Below, piece after piece: positions 55,081-64,000 of a stretch of DNA of 64,000 nucleotides. A program made the translations under genes and the position numbers. Source of the DNA: Choristoneura fumiferana (taxonomy: Eukaryota > Arthropoda > Insecta > Lepidoptera > Tortricidae); the NCBI RefSeq assembly GCF_025370935.1, contig NC_133490.1:8664060-8728059 (forward strand), written 5' to 3'. Each line of letters starts with the position of its first letter. Positions within the stretch are counted from its first letter, which is position 1. A model generated the notes under the pieces. It was not told where the DNA came from, did not search any database, and saw nothing but the letters and a program-made list of their open reading frames with translations.

Positions 55081-56277
55081 AGGTTTTACGGGATGACCGT
55101 AAAAGTAAAAATTTGGAATTGAAATAAAAAAAAATACAAAAAGATCCCTGCTGTATGTGAGAGATCCCTCTTAAGCGATTAGGCCGCCTCTTGCTTGCCT
55201 TGTAATTTTTTTGTGTACCTGTTTTCTGTATTGCTTACTATTTCTGGTGTACAATAAAGAGTCATTGCATTGTATTGTATTGTATTGTATTATATAGAGT
55301 AGAGACACAGCACTAGCCCTCCTCCATGTAGAAAGAAAACTTGGGAGATTAGGAGTACTGACTAAATCTCAGGGTTTGTGTATTAGCAAACGAACTTCGG
55401 GTCTGTATTGTAGAGCTTTTTCTAAATAATAGTCGGTTTTTACTTCTGCTGTTCACCATGTTGATCAAGATTTCTGAGGGTCTTATAGTCAAATTGTGGC
55501 TTTTATTGGGAAGCGAAAGAAACAAATTGAGTTGAGTTGACTTAATGACACAGGGTGGAAATTAGGTTGGAGAGACCAAAGAGTGTCTGCTCTGTGAGCA
55601 TCAAACTACACCCTAACTGTTAAAGCTGAGCAAGATCTTTTTTACCTAGTTGAACCAACGGCTTTGTCAATATTACTGTAATTATTGTAAGCCTACTAAC
55701 TGAAAGAAAGAAGAAAGAAAGAAAGAATTTATTTGAAATATAACAAGGTTACAATGGGGGCTATCGCGAATCGCCACTAGAGGCGCTAGTGTAGCGTGAG
55801 TCTCCGAAATGTCAAATCATAGTTGGGTGAGCTACGCGGTTTATTTATAATTAGATATTTGTGAATATTTAGCAATATCTGAAATTAATTATGGCAATAT
55901 GCGTTGCGGGGCTAGAATGTCTGTGTTTTTGAGAACAGTTTGTCTTTCGAAAACCTTGTCCTCCCTTTTTTCCGAACAAAACGGGGACTATGCAAACTGT
56001 GGCATGCTCCATATTTTTATGGTACCGTTTTAAGTTGTATTAAATATGATTTTAATCTAATCTTTGTTTTCACGCCCGTAATACAGACTTTGAAAGCCAT
56101 ACTTAAAAACTCACGCAACAGTGCGCCATCTAGTGAGACAAAAACGATAGCCCTCATTTAGATTCATCGGCGGACTCCGCACTAGACTCTGGGCCTGTAT
56201 CGCGGAGACCAGAGAATTTACAATTTACAGCAGTTACTTAATACTAAGTTGACACAAAGCAAATTCTTAACCTAAAG

Positions 56278-56299
56278 TGGGCGTGTGTGTATGTGCGTG

Positions 56300-56332
<33 letters not shown>

Positions 56333-56355
56333 GTGCGCGTGTGTATATGTGTGTA
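56278..56355. repeat. (GT)n microsatellite
   Basis: Interrupted GT run with GCGTGT and TATGTG steps, just past the 3' end of the LINE at 56363. Confidence 0.9.
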
Positions 56356-56362
56356 AATTTAA

Positions 56363-56716
56363 TTACAGGCTGCCTGCAATAACCTCCTCAGTTTCATCGT
56401 AGCTAAGAGTCATCAACCAAGTTTCAATAACTTTTTTGAGATTTTTTTGGGGTAACTTTTTCATATTTCTTATATGCTTACACGTTTTATTGTAAATGTA
56501 TGTATGGGAGTAAGGTGGCAATCGCCTCGCAAATGTTGTTCTTATGGTCGGTGTCGGTATTTTATATTTGCGTTGTTTGGTAAGGTTTGCAAAATCTTTG
56601 GATGAGACAGTTAACTTGTGGATTACTGTAGTTACTTTTGAAATAAATAATTGACGTATACGTAAGACTTTAGCTACACAATAAAGTTTATTAGTGGGGA
56701 ATCTGAAAAAAGGTTC
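56363..56716 (-). CDS. LINE reverse transcriptase C-terminus, open frame
   Basis: A 117-codon minus-strand frame without a start codon. It opens EPFFRFPTNKLYCVAKVLR, a block typical of the thumb region of Jockey/CR1-type reverse transcriptases, then has YKIPTPTIRTTFARRLPP and SHTYIYNK, and ends TWLMTLSYDETEE and a normal stop at 56363. A stop at 56717-56719 cuts it off upstream. The polymerase core with its YxDD motif is absent, so it is a 5'-truncated retrotransposon copy. A related ending is at 60628-60828. Confidence 0.7.
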   Translation of the reverse strand, partial: EPFFRFPTNKLYCVAKVLRIRQLFISKVTTVIHKLTVSSKDFANLTKQRKYKIPTPTIRTTFARRLPPYSHTYIYNKTCKHIRNMKKLPQKNLKKVIETWLMTLSYDETEEVIAGSL

Positions 56717-58433
56717 TTATACTCTGAACTCTCATGATCATGTGAAGCCAGTTTTCTTGTTTACTTTTCACAAAAGTGGGTTAGCGCTGAACAAATATTT
56801 GCACTTAAGTACTTGGTAAACGCGTGTGACAAATGTGATTTAAGTACAGTGAGAATGAAGCCTAAATAGATCCCGGATATATTGCAGCTGTTAAAGTGGG
56901 ACAAGCTGGGGGAACCAAATGCCCAAATGAAAGTTAACACGCTTTACCTAATAGGCTGACTGGGTATGAAAATAATTGGGTAGTTTCGTGGGTAAAAAAA
57001 TGTTATTATAATTCAGTCACTTAAGGAATGAGAAGGGGTCAATCTCGAAATGAGAGATAATAACAGCTTATTAGACTCTCTGCCCTCTATCTCAAAAACG
57101 GTTGGACGTACGAAAAAATTTTAACACAATATTTGTTCCAAATTGTATGCTCTACAATTTTGTAATAAATGTTAACATCACTGGAGCTATAGAAACCGAG
57201 ATAATCGCGAAAAACTGACTTTTATGACATTTGACCTTGAATAACTTTAGACGCGGACACGAGATTATGGGGCTGTTTCACCATCCATGATGAACTAATA
57301 AGAGTTTCTTATGGCACTAGTATATTGATTCAGTAGCGTAACTGCATACTTTCCACTGCATATTACCAATAGATAGATATATTCTGCACTCCAACGCATA
57401 ATAAGTCACCTCTTCTAAACAGCACGGGATCTTATTAAAGTGTCGTAAGACTCGTCAAGCGGCGTAATTCACGTTTAACTGTATGTTATTTAACGTCTCC
57501 TAACGAGTCGCAAGAACGATGAAAGTGTACGAGAAAACTGTGTGCATTTCCCTCATCTAAAGCCTGTGCGCATTAGTAGTACTTGCAAGCTGTAGTACAG
57601 GCAGTAAAGAATAAGTCGCAAGTCTTGCCTAAAGTATAGCATAATAAATAAAGTGTGTTTCGGGCACCTGATTGTACTTCACATAACGCTTGAAAACAAT
57701 TAACAAACAGACAAATTATTGGGATTCAATAACCTTACAATAATTCTACTTTAAAGTTGGGTCACATTATTAATGGAGGCCAGAGTCACTATATTCATTC
57801 ATCTTCTTTGACGTTCACATTGTTTGTTTTTTGAATGGAAAAGTTACTCCCTTCACCAGGTCCATTACATACGGACTGCAGGCTAACTGCAACGTAACCG
57901 CAAATGCCGTCTGCCCAAACATTTCAATTGCAGTCAGCGTGCAGTTTGCGTGCAGTTGTGCCGACGGCAATGGAACTGAAATGAAAATTTTATGGGTAGT
58001 CGACAGTTTGGTAGTTACATTGCAGTTGTAAGGCTCCGGCTATGCTGGCCCTTAGAGCTTATGTAGCCTTAACAATATTAACTTAAAAAATAGATGTACC
58101 ATTAAAAAGCATCCACTGTAGAGTTGCCTTGCAAAATAAATGTAAATAGAGGCAGCCGTCGAGTAAAGAGATAAATGACGTACATTAGGAGAGACTTTGA
58201 TGAAATAAACGTACCTGCAATTAGTACCTAACCTTCGAGGCATCGAGTATGTATGGACATGGATAATTAAATTGATCTAAAGCGTGCTTTATGGCTATTT
58301 TATAAGTTTTGTTTTTCTCTACCTGTTAGTAAATCAATTTTCTTTTTCACTTTGCACATCGAATTATATTCGTTTCCATTGGGCGGAATTGTTGTGAACT
58401 TGAATGGCATGGCAATGCAACTAAGGGGCCGTC
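56717..58433. other. Unassigned
   Basis: A GGGGCTGTTTCACCATCC MITE scrap at 57270. 57850-58030 is rich in TGCAGTT/CAACTGC-like words and has an open plus frame, but looks like a repeat. Confidence 0.45.
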
Positions 58434-58519
58434 TCCGTCTATTCGAACAAAACAAATAGAGACGGCATCACATTTAACCGTCGGTTAACACTAATCAAAG
58501 GATAGTGAAACAGCCCCTA
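58434..58519. mobile_element. GGGGCTGTTTCACC MITE, right part
   Basis: From GGGGCCGTCTCCGTC to AGTGAAACAGCCCC; the left arm is deleted. Confidence 0.75.
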
Positions 58520-59210
58520 AGTCAAGAAAAATAACAGTCAGCAAAAAAAAAATTGAATTAACCATTGCCATAACATAACCCTACAAAAGAAGAAAATTAT
58601 AACACTAATTTCTTTAGTGTGAGAAAATTACACTTTGGTAGAGAACATTTTTGATAATTTAATTCATAAAGCTGCTATGCTATTTTCAACTTATAATAAA
58701 ATATAAATAATACAAGACAGAAGAACCAAGCAGCTAATTTTAATGCACGCGTCACATATAACATTTATTTAATTCTACTGGGTTTAATAAACAACGAGTA
58801 AGTAAAGTCATGTTACAAAATTACTTACTTTAATTTAACGTGACATGACCATACTATAACTTAACTCGACATTTATATCATACTAAATTAGCTTGCGAAC
58901 ACACAACAAAATACTGGAATGAGTAACAACAAAATAACCTAAAGCAATAACATCAAAACAAAACAACTTCATTGTTGTCTACTTTTCCCGCGTCTCATAT
59001 TGTCTATGACCGAAACAGCGTTTGACAGTCAATATCTCAATTAAAGAAAGTGTCACACGTTTCCACGTAACGCCAGTAACTGTGGTCCCCTTTCGCCGAA
59101 CTTTCACCGATTGTGTGACCCACTTGCAGCGTGTATCATAAAACACCGTTTTATTTGTGTTTACTAATATTACCGCTGGTAACACAGCAATAATTTGTTT
59201 TTAAAATGAT
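58520..59210. other. Unassigned
   Basis: AT-rich to 58970, then a more balanced stretch with a 68-codon minus frame (58979-59185) that I do not recognise. Confidence 0.4.
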
Positions 59211-59216
59211 AATGGC

Positions 59217-59227
59217 GTTTTCCCGCG
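59217..59227. promoter_or_regulatory. E2F-like site
   Basis: TTTTCCCGCGC, 75 bases before the candidate first exon. Confidence 0.25.
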
Positions 59228-59302
59228 CTTTGTGAGTTATGATTTAGCATCGAAATGGGAAAATGTGAGTTTGAGAAAGTTTTTTTTAATTGAGTTTAGA
59301 CA

Positions 59303-59339
59303 ATGGCGACCTTTGTATATGCCAATATGGCCGCTAAAC
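59303..59339 (+). CDS. Candidate very short first coding exon
   Basis: ACAATGGCG is a strong start context. It reads MATFVYANMAAK and then meets C/GTAAGT, a perfect six-base donor consensus. A second in-frame ATG lies inside. An E2F-like site is upstream. No downstream exon was recognised in the remaining 4.6 kb on the plus strand, so it may belong to a gene running off the right edge or be chance. Confidence 0.25.
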
Positions 59340-60127
59340 GTAAGTTTTTTTTAATAAAAGGGGCTAAGGCGTAATTGGACATACTTTCATAATGTTAATG
59401 TAGTCTGCAATATAAGTGTGATAAAATCAAATGTTTGTTTATGAATACGCACAACTTGTTGCTTGGCCTACTTTGAATCCTTTCTTTTTCTCAAAACAAG
59501 ACCGAATAACTGTCGATAAGATTATGACGTCAAACCGAGTGGCTTCCTGCGTCAGAAAGTTTTAATTTAATTAATGCTTACTGCGATAATAACTTTATAA
59601 TTATTCTTCGTATAATTTAAAGTTGATCGGAATCTGATGAGATTATGCAAAGTTATAAATCCAAACTATGTTTTTAGCAAATCTGATCTACTTGTTTGAA
59701 GTGTTAATACATTAAAAATAAGTACCTATGTCGTTAAAAGTAGATTTTTATCCATTTTCAGACTCATCATTTTCAGTAAGATATTATTTTAGACTAGACT
59801 AGGCATGTTCGTGTTTGACCCTTTTATGTAGGTAGGTACTTTTATAGATTTTTTGATAGATTTTTGTACTGACTTGTGGTGTGCAATAAATAATATTTGT
59901 ATTGTACTTTTATTCATAAAATGTTAGAAACCAGAATCTCAATTAAAAGATAAAAAAATGTCCCCATACAAATTGCTGTACCCCACAGTGCGTACATTTT
60001 GCTAAGGAGGGGCAATGCTAACACTGGCTATTCATAGAAACCGACCAACAAATTTATACGAAATCCTCAGTTCGCGAGTCCGACTCGCACTTGACTGGTA
60101 TTTCTATTGTAACACAACGGGTAAAGA

Positions 60128-60289
60128 TTAACCCCCTTATTCATAAAACTTAACAAGCCTATGTTAACTAACAAATGCATTGTCCCTTTCTAACAAATAC
60201 AAATGTCGAAGTGACAGATAAGGACAAACGAATTTTAGCGGCATTTTAACTAAAATAGGTTTGATTGTCGTTTATGAATAAGGGGGTAA
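60128..60289. mobile_element. MITE with TTAACCCCCTTATTCATAAA ends
   Basis: TTAACCCCCTTATTCATAAA and TTTATGAATAAGGGGGTAA, about 160 bases, with AACCTATTTT-like inner arms. Confidence 0.85.
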
Positions 60290-60627
60290 GTTATTGGCTC
60301 GCATACTTGTTGAAAGTCAGAAAGTAACGTTAATGTTTGTCCTAATGTATTGTTTTGCATAACTCTTTTTTCTTTGAAACCATTAATTGTTCAGAATTGT
60401 TGTAAAACAAACCTAACCTACAGTTATAAAAAAATGTGTTTATTTAAAAACTAGTAAACTAGGCTTCGCTTACAAGCGGGGAACCATTTAAAATTATATA
60501 AGATAATTAATTTTAGTTATAACCGGCTTAACTAGGATACCAAACTTTAGTTTAGCTATAAAACTTACTTAAAACAAAGGAATCACAATAAGGTAAATAG
60601 ATCACATAAATAAAGGTAACAAAGTGC

Positions 60628-60828
60628 TTAAGAGATCGCATCTAAAATTGCTTCAGTGTCATCGTAACTCATGGAATGCAGTAGCTTCATAAGTTTTCTT
60701 TTTGCTTCATTTAAGGTACCTACAGCCTTTTCGGTTACATAGTTTAGAATTTTATTATAAGTAGAAATTATAATAATAATAATGTGCTCTACAAAACGTT
60801 TGCCAAAAGCAGAAAAACTTTTGGAACC
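60628..60828 (-). CDS. LINE reverse transcriptase C-terminus, short frame
   Basis: A 66-codon minus frame: SKSFSAFGKRFVEHI at the start, NEAKRKLMKLLHSMSYDD near the end, and a stop at 60628. The SYDDTEAIL ending parallels SYDETEE at 56380, so the same LINE group. The frame is cut by a stop at 60829. The noncoding 3' part probably runs to about 60440. Confidence 0.6.
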   Translation of the reverse strand, partial: GSKSFSAFGKRFVEHIIIIIISTYNKILNYVTEKAVGTLNEAKRKLMKLLHSMSYDDTEAILDAIS

Positions 60829-61799
60829 TTATCTATAGGATAACCATTTAAAAATTTCAGAAAAATGTACGATTTCGGCTAAGAAAAAATTCTAACTAAC
60901 AATAATTCTGACAAACATTACAATTATGCTACTATAGATGAAAATTATGCGACTAGAGATGCGCCGCCTTTATAGCGGGAGGTATATAGACTCAATGACG
61001 TAAATTTATACACATCTCACGAGATTTTACGAGCACAGTCCGAACTCTAACCACGAGTCGATTAGCATAGAAACATCGACTGCAGCGGATGTCCCACTTC
61101 GCGTCCCGTTACGGAGAAAGTGCGCGCGCGCTGCACCGCAAATTATGCAATTACAGGGGGCGCCACCGTCTATGCAAATTTTTAGTTCCATTTTGAACCG
61201 CTGAACTTGTGAGGGCGCTGCGGAGGTCTTTCTAATTTTCAAACGTGCAATTGCATGAGTAAAGGAAGCTTTGGATTATCAGTCCTCTGGGTCAACGGTT
61301 AATGTTCAGTTAACTACCCATATTTAGACGAATTGACAATTGGAGAACGATATTAAGTGACTGGGTATGGGTAAAGGACGCAATCTTATGGAGAGCAAGC
61401 TTCTTTCATAATGTAGAGCAAGTAATGCGTAACGTAAAGTAATTAAGTTATTATACCTATTGTGCTTATAGCTATGTTCGTTGTCAGATTATCTTAAAAT
61501 AAAAAATGCAAAATAATGACCAATAAACATTAACAGTTATTATAAAACCGCAACGTTCAAACAACCATGAAAGAACATTTCATTGCCACAACAAAAAAAA
61601 CCGCAGAAAATCCAGTAAAACATGAACGATTACAATTACATCATTTCTCTCCGCTATACAGTTATGCGACTCCGTTTCCGAAGCAGAACAGCTTTCGAAC
61701 GTCTAACAAGAATGATCTAACGTGACAAAGCGAAAAAATGATGCCACCAGCCATATTAGTGTAATGGCTGCCACAAAAAAACTAACGGAATAAAATACC
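60829..61799. other. Unassigned
   Basis: A GC-rich patch at 61030-61220 with an open minus frame (IDGGAPCNCIICG…); it is not recognised and may be a repeat. The rest is AT-rich. Confidence 0.4.
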
Positions 61800-62240
61800 T
61801 AAGCGCCGGAGAAAGGCTTTCGATTGCCCCACATTTCACCGCATGCGAATACTCCGCGAGCAACGAGCGAGCAACACTGGCCAGCGAGAAAAACAACAAC
61901 TCTAGCGTCTATGAGCCAACTGTCAAAGTCCTTTGGCGGGAAGTACGTCCGTTCCAACGCTTCTAAATTCAAATGTCTAAATAACATAACAGAGCGTCGT
62001 CTCGCTCTTCCGTTTGTACATCATTCCCTGTTTCACTCTTCGACATTGAAAAAGAAAGCACTAGATTTTTTGCCGCCATTTTGCGAGAGTATGCCGATGA
62101 AAGCTGAAATGCATGTGTGTAATATTAGAAACGGTTTTGTTGCACCGCGTTGCATAAGTGCGTTTCGCAGGCGACACTGGAAAATGCGCGATTTCCCGTA
62201 AGCGGTAACGTGATTGTTCGGTGCGCACGCGCCGCGTGTT
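61800..62240 (+). promoter_or_regulatory. Promoter-like region with YY1-type motif
   Basis: GC content rises and no repeat is visible. CCGCCATTTTG at 62073 matches the YY1 initiator word, with an ATG just after it at 62091. A 125-codon plus frame (61824-62201) covers the region but encodes nothing I recognise and overlaps an equally open minus frame. A promoter and 5' leader fit best, at low certainty. Confidence 0.3.
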
Positions 62241-62910
62241 ATCAATGTCCGGTCTTCAGACCTTTCTATTTGGGTTGTTTGAACACAAAGCTTTGTTTGT
62301 TTGAAATTTGGGACGATCGTTTCTAAATCGCAATGCGCGTGTCAATTTCACTGAGATTTGGATTACATTTCACGAAATCATTTAAGATGGGTACACTCAA
62401 CAAAGTAACACATGTGGATAGCCGTAAGCTGTAACTTAAAAGTCCTGACATTTAAAATATCTAATGTATGTTTAAAACAAATATTATAAGCATCTGAATA
62501 TCTATATTTTTGTCAAAAAATAAAAAAAACCTAATAAACTGAAACTTTCGTAAAATGTGCGTACTGTCTCATTTAAGACCACTTGCATAATAGTAAAGTA
62601 GTCTAGATGTAGTAGTTCAACCTGGTTTAAGTCTGACAACTCCCTCTTTGACACTACGAAACTGAGCTTAACACTAAACCTGGTTTATTCCTACCTCCTC
62701 TAATGATTATCCTCTCATGATTAACCTCTACATTTAGCCATTTTAAATAGATCTACTCGTTTTGAACATGAAACTACCGTGAGACTCACTCATATTAAAT
62801 GATATTATAACGGATTCATTGGTGCGTGTGAAGTTCCCAATCCGCACTGGGTTCCGTACCATTATTTATACAATATTTCATTATTATTATTATTATTATT
62901 GACATTGATT
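62241..62910. other. Unassigned, repeat scraps
   Basis: GTGAAGTTCCCAATCCGCAC at 62830 is a SINE-2 scrap; AACATGAAACTACCGTGAGA at 62765 recurs at 31477; (TTA)n at 62880. Confidence 0.5.
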
Positions 62911-63055
62911 GATGGAGCGACGACCTGGTTAAGATCGCGGGATCGCGGTGGATGCGAAAAGCACAAGACCGGTCTGAGTGGAGAGCCTTGGGGGAGGCCT
63001 ATGTCCAGCAGTGGACGTCTTTCGGCTTACATGATGATGATGATGATGATTATTT
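62911..63055 (+). mobile_element. RTE-like LINE tail, intact frame
   Basis: SDDLVKIAGSRWMRKAQDR, WRALGEAYVQQWTSFG and then a (GAT)n tail at 63030-63050. Only about 40 codons of the C-terminus are present; its sequence is very close to the copy at 36514. Confidence 0.85.
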
Positions 63056-63337
63056 AAAAATAAAGGCAAAAAAAAAACAAGTTTGCTGTATATATAGGGC
63101 CCCTTAAATATGTATTTAATTTAAATTTAATTATATATTTTTAAAGTAATTATACAACTAAATATTCTGTGAATAATTCAAACGTCTACCGGTTGCCGTT
63201 ATTAATATCGAGCAAAAAACGGCAAAAAAAATCACGTTTATTGTATGGGAGCCGCCCTTAAATATTTATTCTAGTCTTTTTCAGTTTTTGTTGTCATAGC
63301 GGCCACAGTTGTTACGGCTCAAGAGATAGAGCCCTGT
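63056..63337. other. AT-rich, no feature
   Basis: Nothing recognised. Confidence 0.5.
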
Positions 63338-63405
63338 GACAGACATACAGACAGCGGAGTCTCAGTAATAGGGTTCCATTGGCACCCTCTGGGTACGGAA
63401 CCCTA
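63338..63405 (-). mobile_element. GGGTTCC-family fragment
   Basis: Minus-strand copy: GGGTACGGAACCCTA at right, (CAGA)n at left. Confidence 0.7.
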
Positions 63406-63671
63406 AAAACTGAAACTGAATGAATTTGGCCCCAATGGCTTACCTAATTTTTGCTTGACATAATCGCAGAGGCATAATAATATTTTCGTAAACTAATTAT
63501 CCATTTGTTATTCATAAACGGATTAAGATGTTATCTATAGCTACGTTACGTGGGTGGCGAGGTGGTTTAATAATATTATGTTTTTCTGTTGTTTTCAAAA
63601 TTAAAGCAATTTATTTTAAGCAGGTGTTCGATAATACTTTTTCATGATGTAAGTAATCAATACTGTATATT

Positions 63672-63715
63672 AGTTTTTGCCCGCGACTTTGTCTGTATTG
63701 AAACTCGTAATAACA
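63672..63715 (-). mobile_element. AATATTATAAATGCGAAAG repeat, end fragment
   Basis: TAGTTTTTGCCCGCGACTTT only; flanked by AT-rich DNA to the window end. Confidence 0.6.
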
Positions 63716-64000
63716 CGGGTTATTACGAGTACCCAGGTACTTTAATTTACGTACCTACTATTAAACTAGTAATGTGATATTTCTGAGTGCCGAATAAGTA
63801 CCGAGGCGACGTGTCCTAGAACATGTTCTAATACGGTATTTTTTTAAATTTTCGTGATAAAAAGTATCCTATACCATATACCATACATCATTATTATACC
63901 ACGTAGTATATTTGTTCGTAATAATACATGGGGATATTTTTTTATGTATTTATCATAAATAAAATACATCGTTATAGTAATAAAAGTAATACCTACGCTG

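Larger units (their letters stand above)
52071..56066 (+). repeat. 4-kb direct repeat, copy B
   Basis: Same order of elements as copy A. Differences include a better SINE-3 head and altered stretches near 54530-54660 and 55840-55930. It continues into unique DNA after TCTAATCTTTG. Confidence 0.95.

Noticed and set aside
57831..58031. 66-codon plus frame with several Cys
   Set aside because: Built from repeated TGCAGTT-like words; probably repeat DNA.
61824..62201. 125-codon plus frame
   Set aside because: Not recognised, an equally open minus frame overlaps it, and low-complexity His/Ser runs; kept only as a promoter-like region.

Overview
The window reads as moth or butterfly (Lepidoptera) nuclear DNA. 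It is AT-rich and intron-rich, and almost all of it is interspersed repeats of lepidopteran type: tRNA-headed SINEs, CR1/Jockey-like and RTE-like LINE tails, PIF/Harbinger, TA-flanked and palindromic MITEs, and the abundant repeats that begin GGGTTCC or AATATTATAAATGCGAAAG. No virus, CRISPR array, rRNA or bacterial-style operon was seen. There are two runs of N: 159 bases at 10817-10975 and exactly 100 bases at 51958-52057.

The one convincing host gene is on the minus strand at the left edge. Three short exons (2258-2406, 1314-1488, 603-703) have matching splice phases and encode a continuous piece of a kinesin motor domain, from the FLEIYNER strand through switch I (NTSSSRSH), switch II (DLAG/SE) and the GANINKSL helix. 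The motifs look like kinesin-3 or KIF14. The rest of the motor is not visible: the P-loop exon should lie at higher coordinates and the C-terminal part beyond base 1. A decayed second copy of the switch I exon sits at 974-1146. A broken PIF/Harbinger element (about 2501-6510) fills the intron upstream of exon 2258-2406.

From about 6.5 to 47.9 kb the window is a nested repeat landscape. Notable parts are a 1.17-kb inverted-repeat element (8531-9695), a stack of palindromic MITEs (14021-14536), a possible terminal coding exon of an unknown gene on the plus strand (16355-16738, with poly(A) signals), and a family of roughly 620-bp tandem units present at three places (23.1-24.6, 30.6-31.0 and 33.4-35.6 kb). 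Different transposons have landed inside these units, which gives clean empty-site comparisons.

From 47921 to 56066 a segment of about 4.0 kb occurs twice in direct orientation, with the 100-N gap exactly at the junction. This is most simply two alleles of one locus left in the assembly. The right end (56-64 kb) holds two LINE reverse transcriptase C-termini with open frames, more MITE pieces, an RTE tail, and two promoter-like stretches. One of them has a candidate very short first coding exon at 59303-59339.

The genes do not form a pathway. The window is best viewed as introns and flanks of one kinesin gene, possibly one or two further genes, and the transposons that colonised them.
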